Positions 48,001 through 58,879 of a DNA stretch of 64,000 nt are shown piece after piece. A program made the position numbers and the translations under genes. Source of the DNA: Desulfosporosinus sp. (GTDB lineage: Bacteria; Bacillota; Desulfitobacteriia; Desulfitobacteriales; Desulfitobacteriaceae); NCBI GenBank assembly GCA_003513495.1, contig DOPM01000020.1:102575-166574 (forward strand), in the 5' to 3' direction. Each line of letters opens with the position of its first letter. Positions within the stretch are counted from its first letter, which is position 1. The notes beneath the pieces are model-generated. The model searched no databases, was not told the DNA's origin, and was given only the letters and a program-made list of their open reading frames with translations.

Positions 48001-48083
48001 ATGTGGGCGAAGCTGCCCGACCCAAAGGACCTATTTTCATTCATCAGTGGTGCCGCAAAGCGGCATAGGGGTCTGATAAGTAC

Positions 48084-48109
48084 AAAAAAGGGGCTTTTTA
48101 AGCCCCTTT
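48084..48109 (-). terminator. Terminator after second pduL
   Basis: On the minus strand AAAGGGGCTT / AAGCCCC with short loop, followed by TTTTTTG, 40 bases after the stop codon. Confidence 0.88.
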
Positions 48110-48148
48110 AAGATAAACATTTACAAAATAGTATTGTTTGATATACTT

Positions 48149-48757
48149 TTATCTGGCTGATTGCAGGTAGATACGTTGATTGTTTGAATAAACTTCAAGT
48201 TCCTGACCATTGACTAAACCAAAGGCATTCCCTTCATCCGTATCAACATGTAGATCCAGGGCATAATCGGGGTTAATTCGAACAAGAACCTGATCTAATA
48301 CCCCTCCGCGAGGGCCAGGAATGATAGCACTGACATAATCTCCATCCTTTAAGGAATATTTCTTTCCATCTTCTGGGTTCATGTGGAGATGTCGGGCTGC
48401 AATTATCACACCCTTATCAAGGTGAACCTGCCCCTTAGGGCCTTGGATTTCAAGACCAGGGGTTCCTTCGATCTTTCCAGAATCTCGAACAGGCGGCCTA
48501 ACCCCAATCTTAAAGGTATCCGTACTTGAAAGTTCAACCTGTGAATTTTTCCTAGCAGGTCCTAAAACGCGAACACCTGGAATCTTGCCTTTCGGTCCAA
48601 TAAGTGTAACGGTCTCTTCAGAGGCATACTGGCCAGGTTGACTCAAGTCCTTCATTTTATTCAAACTATACCCTGCTCCAAAAAGTGCTTCAATATGTTC
48701 TTGCGATAAATGAATGTGACGGTTAGAAATACCAACGGGAACATTAAACGTTTCCAT
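48149..48757 (-). CDS. pduL: Phosphate acyltransferase PduL, cytosolic copy
   Basis: 202 residues from ATG 48757, nine bases after GGGAGG. It has the same two-barrel fold and His motifs (GISNRHIHLS, AARHLHMNPEDG) as the BMC copy, but starts directly with the first barrel and lacks the encapsulation helix. It probably serves as the general phosphotransacetylase of the cell. It stands alone, with its own terminator and an upstream palindrome. Confidence 0.9.
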   Translation of the reverse strand: METFNVPVGISNRHIHLSQEHIEALFGAGYSLNKMKDLSQPGQYASEETVTLIGPKGKIPGVRVLGPARKNSQVELSSTDTFKIGVRPPVRDSGKIEGTPGLEIQGPKGQVHLDKGVIIAARHLHMNPEDGKKYSLKDGDYVSAIIPGPRGGVLDQVLVRINPDYALDLHVDTDEGNAFGLVNGQELEVYSNNQRIYLQSAR

Positions 48758-48833
48758 CGAAGTCAACCTCCCTTAATGCTAGTATGCCACCGTCGAAGAT
48801 AAAAAACTTGACTCATGCCAAGTTTTATTAAGA

Positions 48834-48866
48834 TGGCAGAAGGTATAAATAATATACTTTCTGCCA
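48834..48866. repeat. Inverted repeat upstream of second pduL
   Basis: TGGCAGAAGGTATA and TATACTTTCTGCCA, 14-bp arms with one G:U or mismatch and a 5-base loop. The inner decamer equals that of the repeat at 10654-10685 in the BMC operon. It lies about 80-110 bases upstream of the pduL start and may be an operator. Confidence 0.55.
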
Positions 48867-48964
48867 TTATACTTCATTTTAAACTAGAAAAAAAATTATT
48901 ATTTCTTCATATTATTTAGAAATAAAGACAATAATTAAAATTGTCTGAACCTTACGATAATACT

Positions 48965-49696
48965 CTAGTCCCCCGTCAACCACACTATTTCTCCATCCTT
49001 AACCACTGGAACAATAGGTAAAATGTTTGGTGTCGAGCAATACACCAAATCTTTTTCGCGGCCCAGAGAAATAAGTTTTTTACCATGGTAGGATTCACGG
49101 ATTTTATCCATAAGATGATCCTCTGAACTATGATACAACATACGTGCGGCTTCGCCCAAATCGTTGAGCTTAACATTTGATCCTAAGGCATCGATTAACA
49201 TTCCGGCACAAAGGGTATCAGGAAGATCAAAGCGTTCTTCAGTACCTGCACAAAAAACCACAATTCCTTTTAATCGATGACTGTTTTCGAACTCCCTTAA
49301 TATAGCTAAAATAATACTCTGCATATTTATAAATGAAGCCATCCAGATTACAGGTGCAGCAATAGAATCACGTATCGCCCGGGTACCATTCGTCGTTGTC
49401 ATTATGACTCTTCTGCCCCCAACTTTTTCAGGCACATATTCAAAGGGTGAATTCCCTAAATCGAACCCTTCGATAATCAATGAATCACGTTCTCCACCTA
49501 ATAATGATCCCGGAAGAGTTAAACGTTTTTCTAGCGCTTCCTCAGGGGTAAGAACCGGAATAATGGCCTGACAACCATTAGCCAAAGCCGTTACTATTGT
49601 GCTTGTCGCTCTCAACACATCAATCACGATGACTAATCTGTCTTCTAAATAAGGCGTTCGTGGAGAACCTGTACTCGGTAATACTTCGATTTGCAT
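48965..49696 (-). CDS. comB: 2-phosphosulfolactate phosphatase family (ComB)
   Basis: 243 residues from ATG 49696 after GGGGGTGAT; the frame extends upstream without a ribosome site. Family segments VIVIDVLRATSTIVTAL, LGGERDSLIIEGFDLGNSP and TTTNGTRAI are clear. In methanogens ComB dephosphorylates phosphosulfolactate on the way to coenzyme M; in spore-formers the role is less certain, perhaps making sulfolactate. No comA or comC is adjacent. Confidence 0.88.
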   Translation of the reverse strand: MQIEVLPSTGSPRTPYLEDRLVIVIDVLRATSTIVTALANGCQAIIPVLTPEEALEKRLTLPGSLLGGERDSLIIEGFDLGNSPFEYVPEKVGGRRVIMTTTNGTRAIRDSIAAPVIWMASFINMQSIILAILREFENSHRLKGIVVFCAGTEERFDLPDTLCAGMLIDALGSNVKLNDLGEAARMLYHSSEDHLMDKIRESYHGKKLISLGREKDLVYCSTPNILPIVPVVKDGEIVWLTGD

Positions 49697-49838
49697 GCGA
49701 TCACCCCCATAACTGTAATTAAATAGTGTTACTTTTTGCACAACCTTTAATGTATTCAACTTATTTGCCAGGAATCCTGCAAGTTGTTTAAATTGTTGAC
49801 ATAGAATGGTATAAGTTCACGTTAAATCTAATAAATCG

Positions 49839-49877
49839 AAAAGCCACGAATACCATAATTAGGTACTCGTGGCTTTT
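49839..49877. terminator. Terminator of the glycine cleavage operon
   Basis: AAAAGCCACGA and TCGTGGCTTTT arms, with inner pairing, 35 bases past gcvPB. T-runs lie on both strands. Confidence 0.85.
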
Positions 49878-49911
49878 TGTTCTAGGATCTCACTAGATGG
49901 GGAACCTGCCT

Positions 49912-51375
49912 TTACTTTTCTTTGCGCCAACGTAAGTTCGGCTTACGTACTGCACCAACTTCATCTAAGCGCGTTACCAGCGTAGTGTAGGGTGCATTTT
50001 TTACCAGATCTGCATCAGTTTGAGCTTCTTCTGCAATCTTAATCAGAACCTGGGCGAATTCATCGAGGGTTTCGATGCTTTCAGTTTCTGTCGGTTCAAT
50101 CATCATAGCCTCTTCAACGATAATCGGGAAGTAGATGGTAGGTGGATGATAGCCATAATCTAATAGTCGTTTTGCGATATCTAAAGTATTCACCCCTGTG
50201 GATTTAAGGTTTTTCGGAGTAATAATAAACTCATGTTTACATATCCGATCAAAGGGTAAGAAATAATGCTCTTTAAGAATACTCATAAGATAGTTGGCGT
50301 TTAAGACTGCACTTTCCGATGCTGCCCTCAAACCCTCCCCGCCGAGACTACGAATATAAGCATAGGCCCTGACAACCACCGAGAAGTTCGCATAAAAGGA
50401 GCGCACTTTTCCAATGGAAAGCGGCATATCGTGTTGCAAGGTAAATGTCCCGTCCTCACTTCGAACCACTATGGGTTTTGGAAGAAAGGGGATTAAAAAG
50501 TCCTTAACTCCGACCGGTCCCGATCCTGGTCCTCCACCACCGTGAGGTGTGGCAAAGGTTTTGTGCAAATTAAGATGAACAACATCGAAACCCATATCTC
50601 CTGGTCTGGCAATACCCATTACTGCATTCGTATTCGCTCCATCGTAGTAGAGGAGACCGCCTGCATCATGAACCAGCTTAGTAATCTCTAGAATATCTTC
50701 TTCAAAAAGCCCCACAGTGTTAGGGTTTGTCAGCATTAATGCAGCAACTTCATCGTTAAGGACCTTTTTTAAGGCTTCTAGGTCAACCCCACCTCGTTCA
50801 TTAGAGGGAATCTGAATCGTTTCGTATCCAGCCATTGCTGCTGTTGCAGGGTTGGTTCCATGGGCAGAATCCGGAACAATGACTTTTTTGCGTTTCGTAT
50901 CTTGACGGTGATCGTGATAGGCTTTAATAATCAGTATCCCAGTCATTTCTCCATGGGCACCGGCAGCTGGTTGAAGAGTAAAGCCATCCATCCCCGATAA
51001 TTCGCAAAGATCCTCTTGAAGTTCAGCCATAAGCTGTAAGGCTCCTTGAGTCAAGGACTCAGGCTGATAGGGGTGAAGGGCTGTGAACCCGGAAAGCCGG
51101 GATAACATTTCATTCACTTTTGGATTATACTTCATCGTACAAGACCCAAGTGGGTAAAAGCCTGTGTCTACGCCATGATTAAAGGTAGAAAGACGAGTAA
51201 AGTGACGAACCACATCAACTTCCGAAAGCTCAGGAAGTGACGGCTCCTGCTGGCGGAGCAAATCCTTTGGAATCAGAGTTTCAACGGAAACTTCCGGCAC
51301 CTCACATTTAGGTAAACTGACAGCGCTTCGGCCATCGGCACTGAGATCAAATATTAGCGGTTCAAGATTTTTCAT
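49912..51375 (-). CDS. gcvPB: Glycine dehydrogenase (decarboxylating) subunit 2
   Basis: 487 residues. PLP-binding Lys in [16 protein letters not shown]. It joins GcvPA to form the P-protein that decarboxylates glycine and loads aminomethyl on GcvH. It overlaps gcvPA by four bases (ATGA). Last gene of gcvT-gcvH-gcvPA-gcvPB. Confidence 0.97.
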   Translation of the reverse strand: MKNLEPLIFDLSADGRSAVSLPKCEVPEVSVETLIPKDLLRQQEPSLPELSEVDVVRHFTRLSTFNHGVDTGFYPLGSCTMKYNPKVNEMLSRLSGFTALHPYQPESLTQGALQLMAELQEDLCELSGMDGFTLQPAAGAHGEMTGILIIKAYHDHRQDTKRKKVIVPDSAHGTNPATAAMAGYETIQIPSNERGGVDLEALKKVLNDEVAALMLTNPNTVGLFEEDILEITKLVHDAGGLLYYDGANTNAVMGIARPGDMGFDVVHLNLHKTFATPHGGGGPGSGPVGVKDFLIPFLPKPIVVRSEDGTFTLQHDMPLSIGKVRSFYANFSVVVRAYAYIRSLGGEGLRAASESAVLNANYLMSILKEHYFLPFDRICKHEFIITPKNLKSTGVNTLDIAKRLLDYGYHPPTIYFPIIVEEAMMIEPTETESIETLDEFAQVLIKIAEEAQTDADLVKNAPYTTLVTRLDEVGAVRKPNLRWRKEK

Positions 51376-52712
51376 TGAATTGCCCCCAGTCTGGCCACGA
51401 GCCGGTCAATATCTGCTTTAGACTTGGTTTCAGTTACACAGAAGAGAAGATGATGATTGAGTTCTGGGTAAAAACGAGCCAGATCAAGCCCTCCGATAAT
51501 TTTATCTTCTAGGAGAGCTGAGTTAATTTTAGCTGGCTCAAGCTTAGTCTCAATAACGAACTCATGGAAGAACGGTCCAGAGAAAGCTAAGCTCATTCCA
51601 GGGATCTTGGCAATCTCTTGCGCTGCGTAATGAGCATTTTGCAAATTAAGGTTCGCCAATTCTTTTAGTCCTGTTTTTCCAAGGGCACTTAGATGCATTG
51701 TGAAGGCCAGAGCGCAGAGGGCCTCATTCGAGCAAATATTTGAAGTAGCTTTTTCTCGACGAATATGCTGCTCCCGGGCCTGAAGGGTCAGAACGTATCC
51801 TTTTTTCCCATTCTTGTCAGTCGTTGCCCCTACGATCCTACCTGGCATCCGACGTACATATTTATCTCTACAGGAGAGAAATCCTAAATAAGGTCCTCCG
51901 AAATTTAGGGGATTGCCAAAGGGCTGTCCTTCCCCGACCACGATATCTGCACCACATTCACCTGGGGATTTTAGCAATCCTAAGGAAACCGGGTTGACTG
52001 ACATAACCACTAATGCTCCTTTGGCATGAGCAAGCTGCACAATGTCCTGGGCCTTTTCAAGGTTTCCAAAAAAGTTCGGGTTTTGAACGAGTACACCTGC
52101 AATATCTTCTTGAAGAGCAGCTTCAAAAGCGCCTTGGTCCATAACCCCATTTTGGAAAGGAATTTCAACAAGCTCTACTCCACGAGGGGGCAGATAGGTT
52201 TTTAGCACGTCTCGATATTCCGGATGTATGGTTTGCAAGACAAGCACTTTCTCCCGTCGTGTTGCGTCGCAGGTCATCAGAGCTGCCTCTGCTAAGGCCG
52301 AGGCACCATCATACATCGAGGCATTCGTTACATCCATGCCGGTTAATTCACAGACTAACGTTTGATATTCATAAATTGCTTGAAGCGTTCCTTGGCTAAT
52401 CTCTGGTTGGTAGGGTGTATAGGCCGTATAAAATTCAGAACGCAGCAATAATTGGTCGACGAAACTTGGAATAAAATGCTCATAAGCTCCGGCACCAAGG
52501 TACGAGCTGTATCCTTCTACCGTTGTATTAAGATTAGCTAACCCTTTAACGTGTTTGACTAATTCCTGCTCTGACATTCCACCAGCAATCGCTAAAGGAC
52601 GTTGCAAACGTACTTCCTTTGGAATATCTGCAAAAAGATCCTCAACAGACTCAACCCCGATACGGGCTAAGAGCCGTTGATTTTGGCTGTCCGTATTCGG
52701 TATAAAGTTCAT
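51372..52712 (-). CDS. gcvPA: Glycine dehydrogenase (decarboxylating) subunit 1
   Basis: 446 residues, ATG after AGGAGG. Typical segments [31 protein letters not shown] and [17 protein letters not shown]. It begins one base after the gcvH stop. Confidence 0.97.
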   Translation of the reverse strand: MNFIPNTDSQNQRLLARIGVESVEDLFADIPKEVRLQRPLAIAGGMSEQELVKHVKGLANLNTTVEGYSSYLGAGAYEHFIPSFVDQLLLRSEFYTAYTPYQPEISQGTLQAIYEYQTLVCELTGMDVTNASMYDGASALAEAALMTCDATRREKVLVLQTIHPEYRDVLKTYLPPRGVELVEIPFQNGVMDQGAFEAALQEDIAGVLVQNPNFFGNLEKAQDIVQLAHAKGALVVMSVNPVSLGLLKSPGECGADIVVGEGQPFGNPLNFGGPYLGFLSCRDKYVRRMPGRIVGATTDKNGKKGYVLTLQAREQHIRREKATSNICSNEALCALAFTMHLSALGKTGLKELANLNLQNAHYAAQEIAKIPGMSLAFSGPFFHEFVIETKLEPAKINSALLEDKIIGGLDLARFYPELNHHLLFCVTETKSKADIDRLVARLGAIQ

Positions 52713-52713
52713 T

Positions 52714-53100
52714 CTAATGATCCTCCTGTGCTAAAAACGTCTCATATTCATCAGCTGTCATCATACCATCCAGCGAGGATAAATCATCTGCTTCGACTTT
52801 AACCAGCCAGCCTTCTCCATAGGGATCAGAGTTAAGTAAATCTGGAGAATCCATGACCTGAGTATTGACTTCAACAACGTTTCCACTAACCGAAGCAACG
52901 ATATCCGAAACTGCTTTTACTGATTCCACGGTGCCGTAAGATTTTCCAGCGGTTACTGTTGCGCCCTCATCTGGAAGCTCAACAAATACAACATCCCCAA
53001 GGCTATGCTGCGCATGATCTGTAATTCCAAAGGTTACTACATTTCCCTCAACTCGTGCATACTCATGCTCTTTGCTATACTTTAATTCTACTGGATTCAT
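52714..53100 (-). CDS. gcvH: Glycine cleavage system H protein
   Basis: 128 residues from ATG 53100, after GAGGAGG. The lipoylated Lys lies in [12 protein letters not shown]. It shuttles the aminomethyl group between P and T proteins. No lipoate ligase is in the window. Confidence 0.97.
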   Translation of the reverse strand: MNPVELKYSKEHEYARVEGNVVTFGITDHAQHSLGDVVFVELPDEGATVTAGKSYGTVESVKAVSDIVASVSGNVVEVNTQVMDSPDLLNSDPYGEGWLVKVEADDLSSLDGMMTADEYETFLAQEDH

Positions 53101-53195
53101 TAAAATCAGCCTCCTCATTTTTTGGTTATCCTACCCTAGGGTATAAAGGGTCATCCACATTTTTTCGCTATAAAACTATCGACTTCGGGCCTCGA

Positions 53196-54296
53196 TCAAG
53201 TGCTTCGCTTGTAAAAGAGGGAAGGAATGATCTTAGCTTTCACTGCTTTTCCGCGAATCATAACGTCTAGGGTCTCACCTTGAATCGCTAACTCAGCTCG
53301 AATTAATCCCAGAGCAATATTTTTATTTAACGTGGGAGAGAATGAACCTGAAGTTACAAATCCTATTTCTTGCCCATCTTTTTGTAATGGGTAATGGGAT
53401 CTGGCAATTCCACGGTCAATCATTTCAAGCCCAACCAACTTACGCGGTATCCCTTGTTCCTTTTGAGTAAGGAGTATATCCCTACCAATAAAATCTTCTT
53501 TATCCAACTTAACGAAAATTCCAAGACCTGCTTCAAGCGGAGTTATCTCGGCCCCTAACTCATTCCCGTACAAAGGAAGACGGGCTTCAAAACGCAACGT
53601 GTCGCGAGCGCCTAAACCTATCGGTTGTACTCCATCCGGTGCTCCAACTTCCAAGATCTTTTGCCATAGTTTTCGTCCATACTCAGGAGAAAGATAGATT
53701 TCGAACCCGTCTTCGCCTGTATATCCCGTTCTGGAAATAAGACAGCTGATCCCCTGAATGTCTCCATGTGTAAAGGTATAATACTTAATTTGTGCAAGAT
53801 TAACCGTTGTTAAACGCTGTAAAACGATTTCTGCCAGCGGTCCCTGCAGAGCAAGTTGAGCGTATTGATCCGACACATTCTCCACGCTGCAATTAAAGTT
53901 TTTAGCTTGCTCTAACATCCAGGCAAAATCTTTATCCGCGTTAGATGCATTGACGACTAGGAAAAAATGTTGTGGGTTATAACGATAGACAAGCAAATCG
54001 TCAACAATACCCCCACTTGGATAGCACATTGGTGAATAAAGGATTTTGCCATCCTCAAGCTTACTGGCGTCATTGGTAATCAGCATCTGGACAAAAGCCA
54101 AAGCCTCTTCTCCACGAACATCAATCTCTCCCATATGGGAAACGTCAAATAGACCCGCTTTGGTACGCACCGTATGATGTTCATCAATAACACCAGCATA
54201 CTGAACAGGCATTTCCCAACCGCCAAAGTCAATGAGCTTAGCCTTAGCCCCTAAGTGTTCTTCGTAAAGCGGCGTACGTTTTGCTTCAGCAGCCAT
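53196..54296 (-). CDS. gcvT: Aminomethyltransferase (T protein)
   Basis: 366 residues, ATG after GGAGGAGG. N-terminal LIDFGGWEMPVQYAGV and the folate-binding GDVSHMGE-like segment FDVSHMGEIDVRG are canonical. First gene of the operon; its leader carries a tandem glycine riboswitch. Confidence 0.97.
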   Translation of the reverse strand: MAAEAKRTPLYEEHLGAKAKLIDFGGWEMPVQYAGVIDEHHTVRTKAGLFDVSHMGEIDVRGEEALAFVQMLITNDASKLEDGKILYSPMCYPSGGIVDDLLVYRYNPQHFFLVVNASNADKDFAWMLEQAKNFNCSVENVSDQYAQLALQGPLAEIVLQRLTTVNLAQIKYYTFTHGDIQGISCLISRTGYTGEDGFEIYLSPEYGRKLWQKILEVGAPDGVQPIGLGARDTLRFEARLPLYGNELGAEITPLEAGLGIFVKLDKEDFIGRDILLTQKEQGIPRKLVGLEMIDRGIARSHYPLQKDGQEIGFVTSGSFSPTLNKNIALGLIRAELAIQGETLDVMIRGKAVKAKIIPSLFYKRST

Positions 54297-54456
54297 ATTT
54301 AAACCTCCTCCAAATAAATCCTTGAAACTTTAAATCCCGATTCCTAAACGTTTATAAAAAAGTTATTAGAAACAATCTTATGTCATATACGTTTATGTTT
54401 ATCGTTCCACCTAATAGCTCATGTAACCCGTGAGAAATCCTTCCAAAGAAAATCAA

Positions 54457-54500
54457 TAAAAAAGGACAGAGAAGGTGCGTATTCGCACCTTCTCTGTCCT
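54457..54500 (-). terminator. Riboswitch expression-platform terminator
   Basis: Perfect 17-bp stem AGGACAGAGAAGGTGCG with loop AATA (TATT on the plus strand), followed by six T on the minus strand. It would be prevented when glycine binds the aptamers. Confidence 0.88.
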
Positions 54501-54680
54501 TTAACCTGAGAGATTCACTGTCGCCAGCTTCCCCTTTGGTGTTCTCTTTTACAAGAAACTCTCCAGAGTCCCGTCTTCTAGCAGTACATTTGCCTGAGAG
54601 CTTCCCCCCTTGAAAGAGCGACTTCAAGGGATTTCTCCTTCGGCGTCTGAAATTAATCAGATCTCTCCTGCTAGTGTCAT
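54501..54680 (-). promoter_or_regulatory. Tandem glycine riboswitch
   Basis: Two aptamers in series on the minus strand. Aptamer 1 has GGAGAGATC, GCCGAAGGAG and CTCTCAGGCAAA; aptamer 2 has TGGAGAGTTTC, CACCAAAGGGG and CTCTCAGGTTAAAGGACAGAG (given here in parts). The intrinsic terminator follows directly, so it acts as a glycine-induced ON switch for gcvT-gcvH-gcvPA-gcvPB. Confidence 0.93.
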
Positions 54681-54706
54681 TCGGTATTAACTATTAACTT
54701 ATCATA

Positions 54707-54735
54707 ATAATATGCGTTTTCACTCAAATTGTCTA
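54707..54735 (-). promoter_or_regulatory. Sigma-A promoter of the gcv operon
   Basis: TAGACA (54735-54730), 17 bases, TATTAT (54712-54707), directly after the ileS stop and about 27 bases before the riboswitch. Confidence 0.6.
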
Positions 54736-54738
54736 CTG

Positions 54739-57510
54739 TTATTTTTTCTCTGAAATAACAGAACTGCATCGTGGGCAAATTGTGGGATGCTCTTCGTTCT
54801 TTCCAACGTCCTCATGAAACATCCAGCATCGTTCGCATTTTTCCCCTTTGGCTGGCTGTACGAGAATCCCCAATCCCTCGTGTCCTTCCGCAGCCTGTAC
54901 CCCTTCAGGTCGTTCTTCTTGAGGCCCGTGCACAATTAAATTCGAAACAATAAATATTTCAGCAAGGTTTGGAACCTTTGTCAAAAATTCAAACTGGGCA
55001 GCTGTTGGATAAAGATCTACCTGAGCAGTTAAAGGATGATTAATTAATTTTTCTTGACGAGCTTTTTCCAGAACTTTGGAAACATCCGACCGCAACTCTA
55101 AGATCTGATCCCAATGGTCAGCAATTTTCTCATTCATCCACTCTGAATTTACCTTTGGCATTTCAGCCATTTGGACATTTTCGGTGGTTTTTTCTCCTGG
55201 AATATATGGCCAGATTTCTTCTGTCATAAACGACAAGATTGGGGCCAATAAACGAACCATAGCATCAAGGACTTCATAAAGAACTGTCTGTGCAGAGCGA
55301 CGAAGGAGCGAGGTTTTCCCTTCAACATAAAGTCTATCCTTAACAATATCCAGATAGACGGCACTTAATTCAATGGTGCAGAAATTATGAATTGTATGGT
55401 AAGCCCAGTGGAATTCATAAGTCTCATAACCAAGGAGTACACGTTCCACGACCTTAGAAAGTTTAAGCAAAGCCCACCGATCAATTTCCTGAAGGTCTTG
55501 ATAAGCAACTTTGTCCTTAGCAGGATCGAAATCATTTAGATTGCTAAGCAAGAAACGCAGGGTATTACGGATTTTCCGATAGGCTTCAGACATTTGCTTC
55601 ATAATACGGGGGGAAGCCGCCACGTCATTCTTATAATCAACGGAACTAACCCAAAGCCTCAGAATGTCCGCACCTAGTTCTTGAACAACTTTAAGCGGAT
55701 CAACCCCATTGCCCAGGGATTTTGACATCTTACGTCCTTGTTCATCAACAACGAAACCATGGGTTAATACATTGCGGTAAGGCGCCTGACCAAAAGCAGC
55801 CACTGAAGTTGATAAAGAGGAGTTGAACCAACCCCGGTGTTGATCAGACCCTTCTAGGTAGAGATCTGCCGGCCAAGAAAGCTCAGGCCGCTGCTTCAAA
55901 ACACCCGCATGACTTGTCCCCGAATCGAACCAAACGTCCATGATATCCGTCTCTTTGCGGAATTTTGTACCTCCACAGTCACAAACGGTCCCTTCTGGCA
56001 ACAGTTCCATGGCAGAATGGGCAAACCAAGCATCTGACCCTTCCTTTCGGAAAAACTCCTGAACCTTTGAAATGGTCTGGTCGTTCACCAACACTTTTCC
56101 GCAATCTTCACAGTAGAAGATAGGAATCGGGACCCCCCAGGTCCTTTGTCGGGAGATACACCAATCTCCCCGGTCTGCAATCATGTTATAGATCCGATCT
56201 CTTCCCCAAGCAGGAATCCAGCGAACCTTCTCAATTTCTTCTAAGGTTTCTTTTCGGAATCCATCTATAGAGGCAAACCATTGTTCTGTTGCTCTGAAGA
56301 TGATCGGGCTCTTGCAGCGCCAACAATGAGGATAGCTATGTTCGATGGTTTCTTCAAGTACAAGATCTCCGGTAGTCTGAAGGTCCTCTACGATAACAGG
56401 ATTCGCTTTTCCCGTTTTAAGTCCGACATAGGCACCGCCTTCTGAGGTGAATTTTCCTTGGTGATCCACCGGACACAAGGCAGGTAAACCATATTTCTTT
56501 CCAACTAAAAAGTCGTCTTCTCCATGGGCTGGTGCCGTGTGAACACAGCCTGTACCAGCTTCCAAAGTGACATGTTCTCCGCAAATCACAACAGAATCTC
56601 TGTCCATGAGAGGATTTCTACAAATAACCCCTTCAAGTTCCTTACCAGAGAGAGTCCTTTCAACGGGCAGTTCTAACTTCCACAAGGAGCGAAGAGACTC
56701 TAACATTCCCTCAGCAACCACCCAATGCTCTTGTTCAACAGTGACGACCGCATACTTTAGCTCCGGATGTACGCTAATTGCTAGGTTTGCTGGCAGGGTC
56801 CAAGGGGTGGTCGTCCAAATAACGATAAAGGTTTTATCATCGTTAAGAGCACTTAAGCCATCGCGCACCGCAAATTTTACGTAAATTGCTGTGGCAGGCT
56901 TGTCTGCATATTCTATTTCAGCCTCAGCCAGAGCCGTCTCGCAAGACGGACACCAATAGACGGGCTTTAACCCTTTATAAATGTACCCTTTCTTAGTCAT
57001 GTCCCCAAAGACCCCAATTTGAGCAGCCTCGTACTCTTTTTGCAAAGTTAGATAAGGATGATCCCAATCCCCTCGTACTCCGAGACGCTTAAACTCTTCT
57101 CGTTGAATCCCGACATATTTCTCCGCATAATCTTTGCATTTCTGCCTGAATTCCAGAGTTGATACCGCATGACGGTTTACTCCTAATTTCTTAATGACTT
57201 GTTGCTCAATAGGAAGGCCATGGGTATCCCATCCCGGCACATAAGGTGCATCAAAACCCATCATGGTCTTGTATTTTACAATGATATCTTTCAATACCTT
57301 ATTAATAGCATGCCCAAGATGTATATCACCGTTCGCATAAGGCGGCCCATCATGAAGAATAAACTTCGGTCGACCTTCACGTGCCTTCTGAACCTTCTCA
57401 TAGAGTTTTTCATCTTCCCAAGCTTTGAGGATTTCCGGCTCCTTTTTGGGGAGATTTCCTCGCATTGGAAAATCAGTTTCGGGTAGATTTAATGTATCAC
57501 GATAATCCAT
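54739..57510 (-). CDS. ileS: Isoleucyl-tRNA synthetase
   Basis: 923 residues from ATG 57510, nine bases after AGGAGG. HIGH-type motif [16 protein letters not shown] loop [11 protein letters not shown], editing domain in between, and the C-terminal zinc finger [12 protein letters not shown]...CPRCSS typical of the bacterial type. Preceded by a T-box. Confidence 0.97.
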   Translation of the reverse strand: MDYRDTLNLPETDFPMRGNLPKKEPEILKAWEDEKLYEKVQKAREGRPKFILHDGPPYANGDIHLGHAINKVLKDIIVKYKTMMGFDAPYVPGWDTHGLPIEQQVIKKLGVNRHAVSTLEFRQKCKDYAEKYVGIQREEFKRLGVRGDWDHPYLTLQKEYEAAQIGVFGDMTKKGYIYKGLKPVYWCPSCETALAEAEIEYADKPATAIYVKFAVRDGLSALNDDKTFIVIWTTTPWTLPANLAISVHPELKYAVVTVEQEHWVVAEGMLESLRSLWKLELPVERTLSGKELEGVICRNPLMDRDSVVICGEHVTLEAGTGCVHTAPAHGEDDFLVGKKYGLPALCPVDHQGKFTSEGGAYVGLKTGKANPVIVEDLQTTGDLVLEETIEHSYPHCWRCKSPIIFRATEQWFASIDGFRKETLEEIEKVRWIPAWGRDRIYNMIADRGDWCISRQRTWGVPIPIFYCEDCGKVLVNDQTISKVQEFFRKEGSDAWFAHSAMELLPEGTVCDCGGTKFRKETDIMDVWFDSGTSHAGVLKQRPELSWPADLYLEGSDQHRGWFNSSLSTSVAAFGQAPYRNVLTHGFVVDEQGRKMSKSLGNGVDPLKVVQELGADILRLWVSSVDYKNDVAASPRIMKQMSEAYRKIRNTLRFLLSNLNDFDPAKDKVAYQDLQEIDRWALLKLSKVVERVLLGYETYEFHWAYHTIHNFCTIELSAVYLDIVKDRLYVEGKTSLLRRSAQTVLYEVLDAMVRLLAPILSFMTEEIWPYIPGEKTTENVQMAEMPKVNSEWMNEKIADHWDQILELRSDVSKVLEKARQEKLINHPLTAQVDLYPTAAQFEFLTKVPNLAEIFIVSNLIVHGPQEERPEGVQAAEGHEGLGILVQPAKGEKCERCWMFHEDVGKNEEHPTICPRCSSVISEKK

Positions 57511-57571
57511 TGATGATGTCCTCCTTTGATTAACTGTGTTTGTAAGGCAATTCATGAATTGCTCTAACAAT

Positions 57572-57800
57572 TAAAAATCTCGCCCAAAAAAGGGGCGAGA
57601 TTATACTCACGGTACCACCCTTGTCGCTATTGATAGCCACTCGGAAGTCTTATAACGGAGACGAACCGAACAAGGCTTACTCTATAGTTCAGCCTTTCAC
57701 TCCAAGGGGATTCTCTTTGTCACTCCTCACGGGCTCACACCATTTCCCGCTCGCTGTTGAGTTCAATTAACAAAGACTGTCCTTTTCAACGTGTCTAAAC
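57572..57800 (-). promoter_or_regulatory. T-box leader of ileS
   Basis: The T-box sequence AAGGGTGGTACCG (57622-57610) is followed by a terminator with arms AATCTCGCCC / GGGCGAGATT and a TTTAA tail. Upstream lies a stem I with the AATGGTGTGAGCCCG-like distal part. Uncharged tRNA would allow read-through. The specifier codon could not be assigned with certainty; Ile is taken from the gene downstream. Confidence 0.92.
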
Positions 57801-57834
57801 AATTTGATTATGTTACACGAGTATATTATAACTA

Positions 57835-58323
57835 TTAATCCTTTAAAATAACCTTGCGTAAGATGGTGACAAGTTTCGCTTGTCCTTCCGAATCAATTGG
57901 GTCGACCATCCAAAGACATAGGAAGGAAATCTTTCGGCTTCTCCACTCTTGAACAAAGGGATCGAGTTGTTCTTTAGATACGTATAAATGCTTAGAATCT
58001 TGAGGGGGTGTTAAACTAACGACAACTCCACGTTGCTCTATTTCATCCATGGCCCGAAACGCACGATCAAGTAAGTCATCACTTCCGGTCATTAAGATAT
58101 CCCCGGAGCGAAAATGTTGGTCCGCCTCAGCAAAGCCAACACTAAAAATTTTAATATCCTTTTCATCTAATTGAAAACTATCAGACTGTAAATTATGGAT
58201 GGATGGTATAAGTTGAACCTCTTGACCCCCTACTTTGCCGACGTAAATCTCATTCTCATCTTGATGTAATCCAAATCCTTGAATGAGAAAGTCCGGAGAT
58301 ATCTCACTAATTAATCTATACAT
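57835..58323 (-). CDS. Hypothetical protein between ileS and divIVA
   Basis: 162 residues, ATG after AAGGAGAAGG. Soluble, mixed alpha/beta by eye, rich in Asp, Glu and Gln. No known motif was recognised. The codon use looks like its neighbours, and the position in the division cluster is conserved in style but no role can be given. Confidence 0.7.
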   Translation of the reverse strand: MYRLISEISPDFLIQGFGLHQDENEIYVGKVGGQEVQLIPSIHNLQSDSFQLDEKDIKIFSVGFAEADQHFRSGDILMTGSDDLLDRAFRAMDEIEQRGVVVSLTPPQDSKHLYVSKEQLDPFVQEWRSRKISFLCLWMVDPIDSEGQAKLVTILRKVILKD

Positions 58324-58407
58324 TGATGAAATCCTTCTCCTTCAAAGTCATCTGTAGACCATTTTACCATGAAACTAGACAGCTTCGCAACAAACACTCT
58401 AATACCG

Positions 58408-58869
58408 CTAAGCGATACCTTCGTTTCTCTCTTGTAACGTTTCCAAATCTAGGTGGGCTAACAGAAAAGACTTAAGTTGTGTCCGTAGCAAATCTCGTTT
58501 TCTGGAAAGGCCTTGGATCTCTTCCTGTATTTCTTCCCACTTTTGTTGTGCTTCAGACACTTTACTCATTTTTTCATGCTCTGCTTCTCTTAATATAAGT
58601 GACGCTTGACGATGCGCTGCCTCCTTGACCTCTTCTGCAGTTTTTTGGGCCAGCAATAAAGTCTGCTGTAAAGTACTTTCAATTTGACGGTAATGGCTAA
58701 TTTCCGACTCCAGTTCTTTTGTCTTTTCCCGCAGTTCAAAGTTCTCTGTGTATGCTGATTCGAATTCCTGACTTACAGTTTCGAGAAACCGTTCCACTTC
58801 CTCACATTGATAGCCCCGAATTCCCTTGCGAAATGTTTTATTTCGGATATCGAGAGGTGTCATCTCCAT
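58408..58869 (-). CDS. divIVA: DivIVA-domain protein
   Basis: 153 residues, ATG after AGGAGGG. N-terminal membrane-binding domain MEMTPLDIRNKTFRKGIRGY, then long coiled coil (about 35-140). It localises to curved membranes at poles and septa and recruits division or sporulation factors. Confidence 0.95.
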   Translation of the reverse strand: MEMTPLDIRNKTFRKGIRGYQCEEVERFLETVSQEFESAYTENFELREKTKELESEISHYRQIESTLQQTLLLAQKTAEEVKEAAHRQASLILREAEHEKMSKVSEAQQKWEEIQEEIQGLSRKRDLLRTQLKSFLLAHLDLETLQERNEGIA

Positions 58870-58879
58870 TTTATCCCTC

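Noticed and set aside
47484..48040. Short open frames on both strands across the repeat stretch
   Set aside because: They follow the tandem repeats, have biased repeated peptides, no ribosome sites and no known motif. Treated as chance frames.
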